A stretch of 64,000 nucleotides of DNA from Deinococcus aerolatus (lineage in GTDB: Bacteria; Deinococcota; Deinococci; Deinococcales; Deinococcaceae). The position numbers and the translations under genes were made by a program. The stretch covers positions 114,501-178,500 of the forward strand of contig NZ_BMOL01000001.1 of assembly GCF_014647055.1 (NCBI RefSeq). The letters run 5' to 3'. The notes beneath the pieces are model-generated. The model worked only from the letters and a program-made list of their open reading frames with translations. It did not search any database and was not told the DNA's origin. Of the stretch, positions 51,860-61,798 are shown piece by piece. How positions within the stretch are numbered: the first letter of the stretch is position 1; every line of letters starts with the position of its first letter.

Positions 51860-51923
51860 GAACACATATTACGTGTTCATGAAGTGTTCTCAGGTACTTT
51901 GGCAACGGTTCGTAAAGTATAAT
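51860..51923 (+). promoter_or_regulatory. Regulated promoter with GTGTTC repeats
   Basis: TATAAT (51918-51923) has no good -35. Upstream lie GAACAC (51860-51865) and two direct GTGTTC copies (51873-51878, 51884-51889) spaced 11 bp, one helical turn: the usual form for an activator such as an OmpR- or LuxR-type regulator. The remaining 179 bp to the lipoprotein start has no gene and would be its leader. Confidence 0.5.
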
Positions 51924-52102
51924 TTGTTACAAAGCTCAGGCCAGGTGTTGCCACGGCCTGTCTGCAGAACTGCTGGGCTCTGGCCCGCTTCATCTGGGAG
52001 CGGCCCCGCCACAGCCACGTCGCACACTCTGCTGACCCTGCCTGCCGTCCCGCCCGACACATGCCTGGGCTTGAGGCCCACGTTTGGGCCGGGGGGGAAC
52101 GT

Positions 52103-52891
52103 ATGGACCGTCACGACCTTTGGCACGCCGCCGCCCGCACTGGAATGCTCCTGGGGACCGCGCTGCTGGGCGGCTGCAGCATGCTGGGCGGGGGACCGCA
52201 GACCCTCAAGGGCGAGAGCGGAAGTTTTAATGGGGCCACCGTCAGCACCTGGGCCAGGATGGGTCCGGATGGACAGGTGAGCACCCTGGGCTTTACGCTG
52301 CCCATGTCAGCGGTGAACCACGAGCCCATGGCCGGTCACCACCAGTCCGTCACCTTGAATTTTCCCAAGGTGGCGCAGGACAGCACGTTCATCAACTTTC
52401 TGGCGCTGGACTTCATGCCGCAGGGACACGACCCGCTGGGGCGTTACGGCACCCCGCATTTCGACGTTCACTACCATCACCTCACCAAGGCGCAGGTGCA
52501 GGCCATCGATTGCAAGGACGCCACCCAGGGCGACCCGTCGAAGGTGCCGGCCGGCTGGCTGCCCCCGGTCCCGCCGGGCGTCCCGCCTCAGGACGTCTGC
52601 GTTCCCACCATGGGCTACCACGCCCTGCCCCTCACCGAGTTCAAGGCTCCTGGCGAGATGAAGGACGGGGTGTTCGATCAGGTCATGATCGCCGGGTATT
52701 ACGGTGGCAAGTTCATCTTCGTGGAACCGATGGTGAGCCGGGCCGCGCTGCAACGTCAGGCCTCGTTCAGCCTGCCCGTGCCCGCCGGGCCAGCCCAGGC
52801 CACCCTGTACCCCACGACTTTTGAGGCCACCTACAACGCATCCACGCAGGCCTACGACTTTGTTCTGGGCGGCTTCAAGCCTGTTCAGTAG
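52103..52891 (+). CDS. Putative lipoprotein, TTHB210/DUF5602-like
   Basis: A 262-residue exported protein with lipobox LGGC (Cys 25). The mature part contains LGFTLPMSAVNHEPM, the FINFLALDFMPQGHDPLGRYGTPHFDVHYHH His-rich stretch and a later MGYHALP; this resembles the TTHB210-type proteins of Thermus, with unknown function. The HFDVHYHH cluster could bind metal. Start ATG 52103 after a G-rich ribosome site. A strong terminator follows. Confidence 0.72.
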   Translation: MDRHDLWHAAARTGMLLGTALLGGCSMLGGGPQTLKGESGSFNGATVSTWARMGPDGQVSTLGFTLPMSAVNHEPMAGHHQSVTLNFPKVAQDSTFINFLALDFMPQGHDPLGRYGTPHFDVHYHHLTKAQVQAIDCKDATQGDPSKVPAGWLPPVPPGVPPQDVCVPTMGYHALPLTEFKAPGEMKDGVFDQVMIAGYYGGKFIFVEPMVSRAALQRQASFSLPVPAGPAQATLYPTTFEATYNASTQAYDFVLGGFKPVQ

Positions 52892-52905
52892 ACGCCCGTA
52901 ACGCG

Positions 52906-52964
52906 TGAGCGTGCCGGGCAGGGCTGGAGAAAGAGGCTCCCCCTGACCCAGCCCGGCACGCTCA
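52906..52964. terminator. Bidirectional hairpin between convergent genes
   Basis: A 14-bp perfect outer stem (52906-52919 with 52951-52964) with a smaller inner hairpin. Confidence 0.7.
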
Positions 52965-52990
52965 ATTTGGATGTACCCAGTGTTGTCGGC

Positions 52991-53826
<836 letters not shown>

Positions 53827-53830
<4 letters not shown>

Positions 53831-54846
53831 CGGGCCACCGCCTGTCCGCGCAGGTCGTGGGTCAGGCCGAAATTGTCGCGGTAGAGCCTCTGGATCGCGT
53901 TGTATTCATCGTCAGTCAGGGGCGCGGCATCGAAGGCGGCGACGTACTCCTTAAGGCCCTTCTCGTCGTAGATGTTGGGCAGGACTGAGGCCATCATCGG
54001 CGAGTGCAGCGCGAACTGCAACGCAAGCTGCCCGATGGTGCGGCCGGCTACGAAGGGCTGCAGATCCTCCACCTTCTTCAGCCCGTCTTCCATCCAGGCC
54101 TTCTTCTTCGCGTTGGTGGTCATACGCCAGTTGCGGTGGTCGCCGGGCTCGAACTCGGTGTCCAGCGTCATGTAACCTTCCAGCAGCCCTGAGGCGTGCG
54201 GCACGCGGGCCACGATGCTCACGCCCTCGGCCTCGGCCACCGGCAGAATCTTTTCGCCCAGTGCCTGCTCCAGCAGGTTGTAGATGATCTGGGTGGGGGC
54301 GTGGCGGTCCCGTACGGAGGCGATGCCTTCCTCGATCTGCCGCTCGTTCAGGGCCGGTCCCAGCGCGGTGCCGTAGGCGCGGATCAGGCCCTCGGCTTTC
54401 AGGGTGTCCAGTTCCGCCCACAGGTCGTCGAGGGCGATGGCGTCCACGCGCGGGTTATGCAGCTGGTAGAAGTCGATGTAATCGGTGCCCAGCCGTTTCA
54501 GGCTGCCTTCCAGCGCCTTGCGGAGGTACGCCGGAGACCAGTCGTGCGGGCGTTCCTGCTGCCCCGGACGGTCTGGATTGTTGTAGATGTCGTAGCCAAA
54601 CTTGGTACCGATCACGATCTTCTCGCGCACGTCGCCCAGGGCCTCGCGCTGCATTTCCTCGGCGCGGCCGGAGGCGTAGGTGTCGGCGTTGTCGAAGTAC
54701 GTCACGCCCGCCTCAAAGGCCTCGCGCAGCAGCCGCTTGCCCATCCCCTCGTCCTTGACGCCCCACCAGGTCGTGCCCACCGTCCACACGCCGAAGCCCA
54801 CGGCACTGACAGTCAGGTCTGTTCCTTTCAACTCGCGGTATTCCAT
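53827..54846 (-). CDS. Aldo/keto reductase
   Basis: A 339-residue NADPH-dependent oxidoreductase. The catalytic tetrad is in [10 protein letters not shown] (Asp, Tyr), IGTKFGYD (Lys) and QLHNPRVD (His). [16 protein letters not shown] is the N-terminal signature. Closest to the general YghZ/AKR13-type group; the native aldehyde is unknown. It is upstream of hemQ and shares 4 nt with it, so the two are made together. Confidence 0.92.
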
Positions 54847-54928
54847 GTGGATACTCTTTCACCGCGCCGGGGGAGGGATGACCCCGAACGAGCGGTCAGG
54901 TCGCCTGGAAAAGCACGCTGCTGGTGTG

Positions 54929-54987
54929 CTGTCATACGAACTGAACCTCTGTTTTAAGCATTCCACGTGTCAGAGAACTGTCATACT
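54929..54987 (+). promoter_or_regulatory. Upstream region of the NPCBM lipoprotein with repeated CTGTCATAC
   Basis: CTGTCATAC occurs at 54929-54937 and 54978-54986. The second, TGTCATACT, is an extended -10 like that of ddl. The start codon is 62 bp on. Confidence 0.4.
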
Positions 54988-55048
54988 GAGGCATCCTTCT
55001 CACGCATCAGTCCATTATTTGCCCATTGCCCGATTGACCTGGAGATCC

Positions 55049-57385
55049 ATGACTGGAAAGTTCAAATTCCTGACGCTGGGCTGCACGGCCCTCGTGCTGG
55101 CTGCCTGTTCCCAGACCCCCGCACCCACGCCCGCCTCAGGCGGCAGTCTGACCGCAGGCAGTCCCTACGCTGGTGGCCAGCAGTTTCCTTGGAGTGACCG
55201 GCTGGATGCCCCCAGCGCGAATCCCTACGCGGACGGCCGCGCCTATCCCTGGGCCTCCCCCATCGCCGCCTCCAGCCTGAACCCCCAGGCCCTGAACGCG
55301 GGCTGGACGTTCCTCTCCGAGCTGCAATGGACCTCCGCCACCAGCGGCTGGGGTCCGGTGGAACGGGACGGCAGCAACGGCGAGCAGGACCAGCAGGACG
55401 GCACGCGCCTCAGCATTGGTGGGCGGGTGTTCGCCAGTGGGCTGGGCGTCCATGCTGCCTCCGAGATCCGCTATGCGCTGGGCGGCCAGTGCAGCACCTT
55501 CAGCGCCCTGGTGGGCATCGACGACGAGGTGGGCCAGCGGGGCAGCGCGCAGTTCAGGGTGTACGGCGACGGCACGCTGCTGTTCGACAGTGGCCTGCGG
55601 CGCGGCGGGAACCCGGCCCTGGCGCTGAACGTCAGCGTGGCCGGCGTCAAGGAATTGAGATTGTCGGTTTCCGACGGCGGCGACAACAATTATTACGATC
55701 ACGCCGACTGGGCTCAGGCGGCAGTGGAGTGCGCGGCCGCACCGCCCACCGGCGACGTCTTCCTGAGTGACCTGCCGTACGTGTCGGCCACCAACGGCTG
55801 GGGGCCGGTGGAGTTCGACCGCAGTAACGGCGAACAGGGGCTCGGAGACGGCCGGGCACTGACCATCGGGGGACGGATTTTCGATAAAGGTCTGGGTGTG
55901 CACGCCTTTTCCGTCCTCAGTTATGACCTGGGCGGGCGCTGCAACACCTTCTCGGCCAGCCTGGGCCTCGATGACGAGGTGGGCGACCGGGGCAGCGTGG
56001 TGTTCCAGGTGTACGGCGATGACCGCAAGCTGTACGACAGCGGCGTGCTGCGCGGCCACGACGCCGCCAGAAGCGCCGAGGTGGGGGTCAGCGGCGTGAA
56101 TGCCCTCCAACTTATCGTAACCGACGCAGGTGACAGCATCGATTACGATCACGCCAACTGGGCCGACGCCCGGCTGACCTGCGCCCCGGCGGCCCCCACA
56201 CAGTCCGGCGCCCTGGACCCCAGTTTTGGCAGCGGGGGCCGGGTGGACGTGGGCGGCGTGGACGTGGTGGCCGAGGAGGGCGGCGCCGCCGTGGTGCTGG
56301 GCGCGGACTTCAAACTGACTCGGCTGTCGCCGTCCGGCGCGGTGCTGGCCCAGGGCGCGGCCCTGTCAGATGGCGTCGCCCATGCCCTGGCCCGGCAGGT
56401 CGACGGCAAGCTGGTCGCCGTGGGACAGATCGACGGCGAGATGGCCGCCGTGCGCTACCTGAGCAGCCTGACGCTGGATTCCAGCTTTGGCGCAGGCGGC
56501 GTGGTCAGGCTGCCCCTGAGCCAACCGGGACCTCCGGTGTACACCAGCAGCGGAGCCTCAGGATCAGGCGCGCGGGACGTGGCTCTGCAACCCGACGGCA
56601 AGATTGTGCTGGGCGGCCATGCCCATCGGCTGTTCGCCGCGCCCGCCTCGCAGTCCACGGCCCTGGACTTTGCGCTGGTCCGGTTGCAGGCCGACGGCTC
56701 GCCAGACGCCAGTTTCGGCCAGGGCGGTACGGTGTTCACGGCTTTTGAGACGCTGCCCGGCTTCGGCAACGCCTCCTATTTCAACGACGATATCTACGGC
56801 CTTGCCCTGCAAGACGACGGAAAAATCGTGGCGGCAGGGCTGTCCGAGACCGCAGGCTCCTCCCCCGCCCTTCTGGCCCGGTATCTGCCAGACGGACGGC
56901 TCGACGCCACCTTCTCGGGTGACGGGATTGCCCTGGGCGGCAGGAGTGGGTACGCCATCTTCCGCGCGGTCGCAGTCCGGCCCGATGGCCAGATCATCGC
57001 GGGCGGCGCAGATGCCCGGTTCTTCACCGCCGCGTTCCTTCAGACATTCGGCCCCGACGGCACCGACGGGCCAGCCACCAGATTCCAGTTCAGTGACAGT
57101 GAGGAGGCGAATTTTCAGCAGACCCTTGTCACCTCACTGGTCGTTGACAATGACAGTGCCGTCCTGGTTGGCGGCCTCAACGCAGGGGACGCCTACGTCG
57201 CCCATTTCACGCCTGCATTGCGGCAGGACACCACATTTGGCGGGGCCACTGGCGGCAATGTTCGTCTCGGCACGGGCAACATTATTTCGCTGGTCAACAG
57301 CGCCGACAACACGATTCTTGTCACCACGGCCAGCCGAACCGCAACGGGCGCCCAGGACCAGGGCACCTACCGTCTGTATCGGTAG
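55049..57385 (+). CDS. Lipoprotein with two NPCBM domains and delta-60 repeats
   Basis: A 778-residue exported protein with lipobox LAAC (Cys 20). Two short repeats (SPYAGGQQFPW, NPYADGRAYPW) follow, then NPCBM-type galactose-binding beta-sandwiches at about 87-230 and 236-380 (each with WGPVExDxSNGEQ, GLGVHAxSxxxY and GIDDEVG / GLDDEVG), and from 387 a run of delta-60 repeats (DPSFGSGG, QPDGKIVLGG, DASFGQGG, QDDGKIVAAG, DATFSGDG). Likely a surface glycan-binding protein with a propeller-like array. GGAG precedes the ATG; the 124-codon upstream extension is not coding. Confidence 0.9.
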   Translation: MTGKFKFLTLGCTALVLAACSQTPAPTPASGGSLTAGSPYAGGQQFPWSDRLDAPSANPYADGRAYPWASPIAASSLNPQALNAGWTFLSELQWTSATSGWGPVERDGSNGEQDQQDGTRLSIGGRVFASGLGVHAASEIRYALGGQCSTFSALVGIDDEVGQRGSAQFRVYGDGTLLFDSGLRRGGNPALALNVSVAGVKELRLSVSDGGDNNYYDHADWAQAAVECAAAPPTGDVFLSDLPYVSATNGWGPVEFDRSNGEQGLGDGRALTIGGRIFDKGLGVHAFSVLSYDLGGRCNTFSASLGLDDEVGDRGSVVFQVYGDDRKLYDSGVLRGHDAARSAEVGVSGVNALQLIVTDAGDSIDYDHANWADARLTCAPAAPTQSGALDPSFGSGGRVDVGGVDVVAEEGGAAVVLGADFKLTRLSPSGAVLAQGAALSDGVAHALARQVDGKLVAVGQIDGEMAAVRYLSSLTLDSSFGAGGVVRLPLSQPGPPVYTSSGASGSGARDVALQPDGKIVLGGHAHRLFAAPASQSTALDFALVRLQADGSPDASFGQGGTVFTAFETLPGFGNASYFNDDIYGLALQDDGKIVAAGLSETAGSSPALLARYLPDGRLDATFSGDGIALGGRSGYAIFRAVAVRPDGQIIAGGADARFFTAAFLQTFGPDGTDGPATRFQFSDSEEANFQQTLVTSLVVDNDSAVLVGGLNAGDAYVAHFTPALRQDTTFGGATGGNVRLGTGNIISLVNSADNTILVTTASRTATGAQDQGTYRLYR

Positions 57386-57428
57386 AACGCCGCCCTGGTT
57401 ATTGACCCGTCCGCCGCCCCCAATCCAT

Positions 57429-57434
57429 TAGGCT
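57429..57434 (+). promoter_or_regulatory. Leaderless -10 box for the VOC gene
   Basis: TAGGCT, 6 nt before ATG 57441. Confidence 0.6.
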
Positions 57435-57440
57435 GCGGTC

Positions 57441-57812
57441 ATGCTCAAACACGTGTCGTTCGTCACCGCCGATCTGGACGCCACCCTGAACTTCTACGGG
57501 CAGCTGGGCGGCGTGACCGAGAAGAACCTGACCACCGCTGAGGGCTACCGGCGCGGGGTCCTGCGGCTGGGGCCGGGGCGGCTGCAGTTTTTCCAGATTC
57601 CGGACGGGTCGCCGCGTCCTCACCCGCACTGGGCCGAACACATCGCCGTGCATGTCACGGGCCTGCGCGCCCTGCTGGCGGGGCTGCGGGAGGCGGGCGT
57701 GACGGTCAGCCGGGAGCTGGAACTCAGTCCTGGCGGACGCGACATGGCCTTTGTGCTGGACCCGGACGGGCGGCAGGTGGAACTGCTGGAGGCCGGGGAA
57801 GGCCACGGCTAA
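57441..57812 (+). CDS. VOC-family protein
   Basis: A 123-residue single VOC module. MLKHVSFVTADLDATLNFYGQLG with an early His, WAEHIAVHV in the middle and VLDPDGRQVELLEA at the end give the three or four typical metal-ligand positions (His, His, Glu), so a metal-dependent glyoxalase I- or epimerase-like activity is possible. Leaderless start. No functional link to neighbours. Confidence 0.85.
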   Translation: MLKHVSFVTADLDATLNFYGQLGGVTEKNLTTAEGYRRGVLRLGPGRLQFFQIPDGSPRPHPHWAEHIAVHVTGLRALLAGLREAGVTVSRELELSPGGRDMAFVLDPDGRQVELLEAGEGHG

Positions 57813-57943
57813 CTCAGGTCACGTTTCTCTGTGCCACAATCCCGGCAGGAGCAGACGCCCGTGAGGAGGCCCGCCCGCCTAGCTTTCCGGAGGCGTTCAA
57901 CACCTCTTCATCCGGGTTAACCGCCTTCCCTACCTGACTGCCC

Positions 57944-58987
57944 CTATCTGACCGCGTTGCGGCCCGCATTCTTGGCCTCGTACATGGCCTGGTCGGCGCG
58001 TCCGAACAGCTGGTCCGTGGTGTCGTTGGCCCCCCGGTAGGAGGCCACCCCGAAACTGGCCGTGACGTTCAGGTCAGCCAGCGGCTGATCGCAGATTTCC
58101 CGCCGCAGCCGCTCGGCAACCGCCTGCGCGTCGGGCTTGGCCACGCCCGGCAGCAGCACGATGAATTCCTCGCCCCCCCAGCGGCCCACCACGCCGCCGC
58201 CGCCGCCCACCGTGCGCCGCAGCCGCTTGGCCACCGCCCGCAGCACATCGTCGCCGGTGGCGTGCCCGTACCTGTCGTTGACGCTCTTGAAGTGGTCAAT
58301 ATCAGTCACGATCACGCTCATGGGCGTGTTGTGCCTGCGCGAATACCCCATGGCCCGTTCCAGCTCTTCCTCGATGGCGCCGCGCCCATAAACCATGGTC
58401 AGGGCGTCCTGCCGGGCAGCGAGCAGCTTGCCCTGGTCCTGCTGATGCACCAGCAGATTGCCCTCGATAAAGACCATCACCAGGTGCGAGATGTAGGCAG
58501 TAATGGCCAGCGTCAGGCACACGGTCATCCAGTCGACCAGCTGAGCTTGCCGCAGCGGCCCCTGGAGCGACAGTGTGCCCAGCAGGGTCAGCAGGGTCAG
58601 CAGGCTGACGCCCATGCCCACGCGCGACCCCAGAATCAGGAAGGAGATCAGGACATTCACGCTTTGCCACACATACAGTTGCAACAGGTTCGATTCGGAA
58701 GCCAGCAGGTGTGGCACTTCGAAGATCAGGCTCAGCAGGCCGCCGCCGTAGGCCAGCAGATAGATCCAGCGAAGCCACTGCGGCGCCGCCCACACCGCCA
58801 GGCAGGCCACGAGCACCACCAGGGCAACACCGAGCCTCGGCGTCTGAAGAACATGGGAAAAGGGCACAGGCGGATCAACCAGCGTCACCAGCAACACAAA
58901 CAGCACGTAGGTCAGTCCTGCCGCGTAGACCACGTATTGCTGGCTCCTGAACAGCCGATTTTGAAGTGAACTCTTGCGCCTGTCCAT
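57944..58987 (-). CDS. Membrane diguanylate cyclase (GGDEF)
   Basis: A 347-residue protein with six membrane helices (about 20-185) and a C-terminal GGDEF domain (190-347) that makes cyclic di-GMP. The active site reads GRWGGEEF; DIDHFKSVNDRYGHATGD and ADQAMYEAKNAGRNAV are intact. The RxxD inhibitory site is absent. The membrane part resembles MASE-type sensors. I choose ATG 58987; a TAGGAT box lies 11 nt before it, and CGAAAG-N7-CTTTCG further upstream is a possible operator. Confidence 0.9.
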   Translation of the reverse strand: MDRRKSSLQNRLFRSQQYVVYAAGLTYVLFVLLVTLVDPPVPFSHVLQTPRLGVALVVLVACLAVWAAPQWLRWIYLLAYGGGLLSLIFEVPHLLASESNLLQLYVWQSVNVLISFLILGSRVGMGVSLLTLLTLLGTLSLQGPLRQAQLVDWMTVCLTLAITAYISHLVMVFIEGNLLVHQQDQGKLLAARQDALTMVYGRGAIEEELERAMGYSRRHNTPMSVIVTDIDHFKSVNDRYGHATGDDVLRAVAKRLRRTVGGGGGVVGRWGGEEFIVLLPGVAKPDAQAVAERLRREICDQPLADLNVTASFGVASYRGANDTTDQLFGRADQAMYEAKNAGRNAVR

Positions 58988-59021
58988 GAACTCGCAACAT
59001 CCTAGTGGACGGGTCATAACA

Positions 59022-59040
59022 CGAAAGTTGCAATCTTTCG
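59022..59040. promoter_or_regulatory. Dyad upstream of the GGDEF gene
   Basis: CGAAAG-N7-CTTTCG, 35 bp before the start codon. Confidence 0.4.
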
Positions 59041-59106
59041 CCTGGCCCAAACTCAAGGGGACTTAATCATGGTGGAGCTTGCCCGCGCCGGCAGGCACCA
59101 CAGTGC

Positions 59107-59135
59107 AAAAAAGGCGACAGCTGCGTGCTGTCGCC
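59107..59135 (-). terminator. Intrinsic terminator downstream of ndk
   Basis: A perfect 9-bp stem (59113-59121 with 59127-59135), 5-nt loop, and A6 (59107-59112) reading as U6 on the minus strand. The 121 bp between it and the ndk stop holds no gene. Confidence 0.85.
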
Positions 59136-59256
59136 AGGAATTGTCACTGCTGAGCAGTTCAGAATGCAGGCGGCCCGTTACCCCGGCAGGTCCGCTTCCC
59201 CCCCAGCGGGGGCGTCCATCTGGGCAGGCCGTGCGGGCGGTGGGAGAGCAGCGGCG

Positions 59257-59673
59257 TTATGCCAGCAGCTCGTCCGCCGCGAAGAACAGGCCCAGTTCGC
59301 GCTCGGCGCTCTCAGCGCTGTCGCTGCCGTGGGTCACGTTCTCGCCAGTGGTGGTGGCAAAATCGGCACGGATAGTGCCGGGCGCGGCGTTGGCCGGGTT
59401 GGTGGCTCCCATCATGGCCCGCCAGCCTGCGATGGCCTCGTTGCCTTCCAGCGCAATGGCCACGACTGGCCCACCGGTGATGAAATCCACCAGTTCGCCG
59501 AAGAAGGGGCGCTCCTTGTGCTCGCCGTAATGCGTCTCGGCGGTCTGGCGAGAGATCGTCATCTGCTTGAGGCCCACCACGCGGTAGCCCTTGCGGGCGA
59601 TGCGGGCGAGAATTTCGGGGGTCAGGCCGCGGCGCACGCCGTCGGGTTTGATCATTGCAAAAGTCCGTTCCAT
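59257..59673 (-). CDS. ndk: Nucleoside diphosphate kinase
   Basis: A 138-residue enzyme that balances NTP and dNTP pools by a phospho-His intermediate. [16 protein letters not shown] starts the fold, H115 in [10 protein letters not shown] is the active-site His, and [12 protein letters not shown] is the nucleotide loop. Start ATG 59673 as in other Ndk proteins; a TATGCT box lies 10 nt upstream. It is divergent from the ABC permease genes. Confidence 0.96.
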   Translation of the reverse strand: MERTFAMIKPDGVRRGLTPEILARIARKGYRVVGLKQMTISRQTAETHYGEHKERPFFGELVDFITGGPVVAIALEGNEAIAGWRAMMGATNPANAAPGTIRADFATTTGENVTHGSDSAESAERELGLFFAADELLA

Positions 59674-59806
59674 AGCGTCAGCGAGCATAGCAAAAAGGGA
59701 ACGTCACCCGGCGTCCCGTTCAACGGCGGACGCGGCGTGCGGCAGCGGGGTGCACCCACGAAGTGTCGCAGGCCCGCGCAGGCCCGCCCACAGGTCGTCT
59801 GGCCCT

Positions 59807-59812
59807 TACAAT
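59807..59812 (+). promoter_or_regulatory. Leaderless -10 box for the permease operon
   Basis: TACAAT, 6 nt before GTG 59819. Confidence 0.65.
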
Positions 59813-59818
59813 GGCCGC

Positions 59819-61798
59819 GTGACCCACAACACCCAATCTCGTCCATCCGGGGATGCGTCGCGCGTCGCGCTGATCGCGTGCGCGGTGGCCGCCGCAGGTA
59901 TGCTGCTCTTTCCGCTCGCCGCGCTGGGCCGCGGCTTCAGTGCCGACGCCGTGCTGCTGCACCTGACCGGCTCGGTCCTCAATCTGGCCAACAATCAGCA
60001 GGCCCCGATGGCCGATCCTGGCAGCGCACTCCTGCTGGGCTGGGCCACGCTGGCGGCCCTGATCGTCACCGTGATCGGGGCCCTGCGCCGCACCAACTGG
60101 TTCTGGATCACCGGCCTGCTCGCCTTCGGGCTGGCGGTGGCGGCGGTGCTGGCGCTGAGCAGCGGCCTGACCGTGCAGATCGAGCGGGTGACCAGCGACA
60201 CCAGCCTGCGTGCCGGGGCCAGACGCCAACTCCGCAACTTCTACGACGGCGGCGGCATGAACCTGGGTCTGTTTCTGCCCATGCTGGCCGGGTTGATCGC
60301 GGCGGGCGCGGGCCTGAGCGCCCGCGAGTGGGTCTTGGACCGTTTCAACCGCCTGCGCGGGCTGCTGGTCCCGGTCTCGGCCATCACGCTGGCGGTGCTG
60401 GTGGGGGCCGTCGTGGTGCTGGTGGTGCAGCCCATCGTCAACCCCTCGGGCCGCGAGCTGAACCTGTGGCAGGCCTGGCTGGCCAAAAGCGACGTGGTGT
60501 ATTTCGTGTACTCCACGCTGTTCGCGCCGGTCACCCGCCTGTCGCCGCTGCTGTCGAGCCTGAAACTGGCCACCCCGCTGATCTTCACCGGCCTCAGCGT
60601 GGCCTTCGCCTTCCGCACCGGCCTGTTCAACATCGGCGCGCCGGGGCAGCTGACCATGGGGGCTGTTGGCGCGATGCTGGTGGGCGTGTACGGTCCCCCC
60701 AGCCTGGGCTGGGCGTTGCTGCCCCTCTCGGTGCTGGCGGCGGCGGCGGGCGGGGCGCTGTGGGGCGCGATTCCGGGGCTGCTCAAGGCCAGATTCGGCT
60801 CCAGCGAGGTCATCAACACCATCATGCTCAATTACGTGGCCTCGGCGGTGTTCATCTTCATGATCGGCTCCGAGACCTTTCCCTTTCTGGGCAAGACCTA
60901 CACCCTGCCGTTCAAGGCGCCCGGCTTCGAGGCCAAGAGCGAGGAGTTGCAGCAGGCGGCGCAGCTGCCCACGCTGCTGGACCTGTTCAACGTGGGTCCG
61001 GCGGGCGGCGGCTACGTTCTGAGCATCGGCATCGTGGTGGCGCTGATCGCGCTGGTGCTCGCGCGGTCCCTGCTCAAGGCCGTCAGGAACGGCGGGCTGA
61101 TCGCCGTTGTGGTGGCCCTGACGCTGGGCGCGCTGACGTGGCGCATCGGGATTCCGGCAGACGTGAACGGCAGCCAGCTCAACGCGTCGTTCCTGATCGC
61201 CCTGGCCTGCGTGGCGCTGTTCGGTACGCTGATGTGGCGCACCGCCACCGGCTACGCGCTGCGGGCCGTGGGCCTGTCGCCCCGCGCGGCAGAGTACGGC
61301 GGCATCAGCGTGGCGCGCGGGACCATCCTGGCCATGACGCTGGCGGGTATGTTCGCCGGACTGGCCGGCACGCACTACGTCAACGGCGGCGCACTCGACG
61401 AGTACCGCCTGAAGGGCAACATGCCGGTCAACGTGGGGTTCGACGGCATCGCCGTGGCGCTGATGGGCCAGAACACGCCCACCGGGGTCGTGTTCGCCAG
61501 CCTGCTGTTCGGCACGGTGGACACCGGAGGCGTGGACGTTGACCAGCAGCTCGACGGCGTGAACAAGGACATCGTGACGGTCCTCAAGGCGCTGATCGTG
61601 CTGTTCATTGCCGCCGGGGGCTTCCTGAGCCGCCGACTGGTGGACCCGCCGCCACCGCAACTGGTGGCCGCCACCGACAAAACCGGCAACGACGGGGGCG
61701 GCACACTCTCGCCCGGCGTGGCCGCGCAGCAGGCCGGAACGCCCAACCCCAACGTGGGCTCCAGCAGTGAAGAAAACACCCGTGAAGGGGGCAAATAA
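59819..61798 (+). CDS. ABC transporter permease, nucleoside type, with N-terminal extension
   Basis: A 659-residue membrane protein. The second half has the BPD_transp_2 core of BmpC/NupP/YufP-type permeases (LIFTGLSVAFAFRTGLFNIGAPGQLTMGAVGAM, GSSEVINTIMLNYVA, LRAVGLSPRAAEYGGI, TGVVFASLLFG). About 240 extra N-terminal residues add some four to five membrane helices, and a further insert lies near 365-440. Typical members are 350-400 residues. GTG 59819 is leaderless; a frame extension of 76 codons upstream overlaps ndk and is not coding. TAATG overlap with the next gene. Confidence 0.88.
   Translation: MTHNTQSRPSGDASRVALIACAVAAAGMLLFPLAALGRGFSADAVLLHLTGSVLNLANNQQAPMADPGSALLLGWATLAALIVTVIGALRRTNWFWITGLLAFGLAVAAVLALSSGLTVQIERVTSDTSLRAGARRQLRNFYDGGGMNLGLFLPMLAGLIAAGAGLSAREWVLDRFNRLRGLLVPVSAITLAVLVGAVVVLVVQPIVNPSGRELNLWQAWLAKSDVVYFVYSTLFAPVTRLSPLLSSLKLATPLIFTGLSVAFAFRTGLFNIGAPGQLTMGAVGAMLVGVYGPPSLGWALLPLSVLAAAAGGALWGAIPGLLKARFGSSEVINTIMLNYVASAVFIFMIGSETFPFLGKTYTLPFKAPGFEAKSEELQQAAQLPTLLDLFNVGPAGGGYVLSIGIVVALIALVLARSLLKAVRNGGLIAVVVALTLGALTWRIGIPADVNGSQLNASFLIALACVALFGTLMWRTATGYALRAVGLSPRAAEYGGISVARGTILAMTLAGMFAGLAGTHYVNGGALDEYRLKGNMPVNVGFDGIAVALMGQNTPTGVVFASLLFGTVDTGGVDVDQQLDGVNKDIVTVLKALIVLFIAAGGFLSRRLVDPPPPQLVAATDKTGNDGGGTLSPGVAAQQAGTPNPNVGSSSEENTREGGK

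Noticed and set aside
51849..52280. A 143-codon plus-strand frame across the GTGTTC promoter region
   Set aside because: Covers control DNA and then overlaps the lipoprotein gene in another frame; no protein features.
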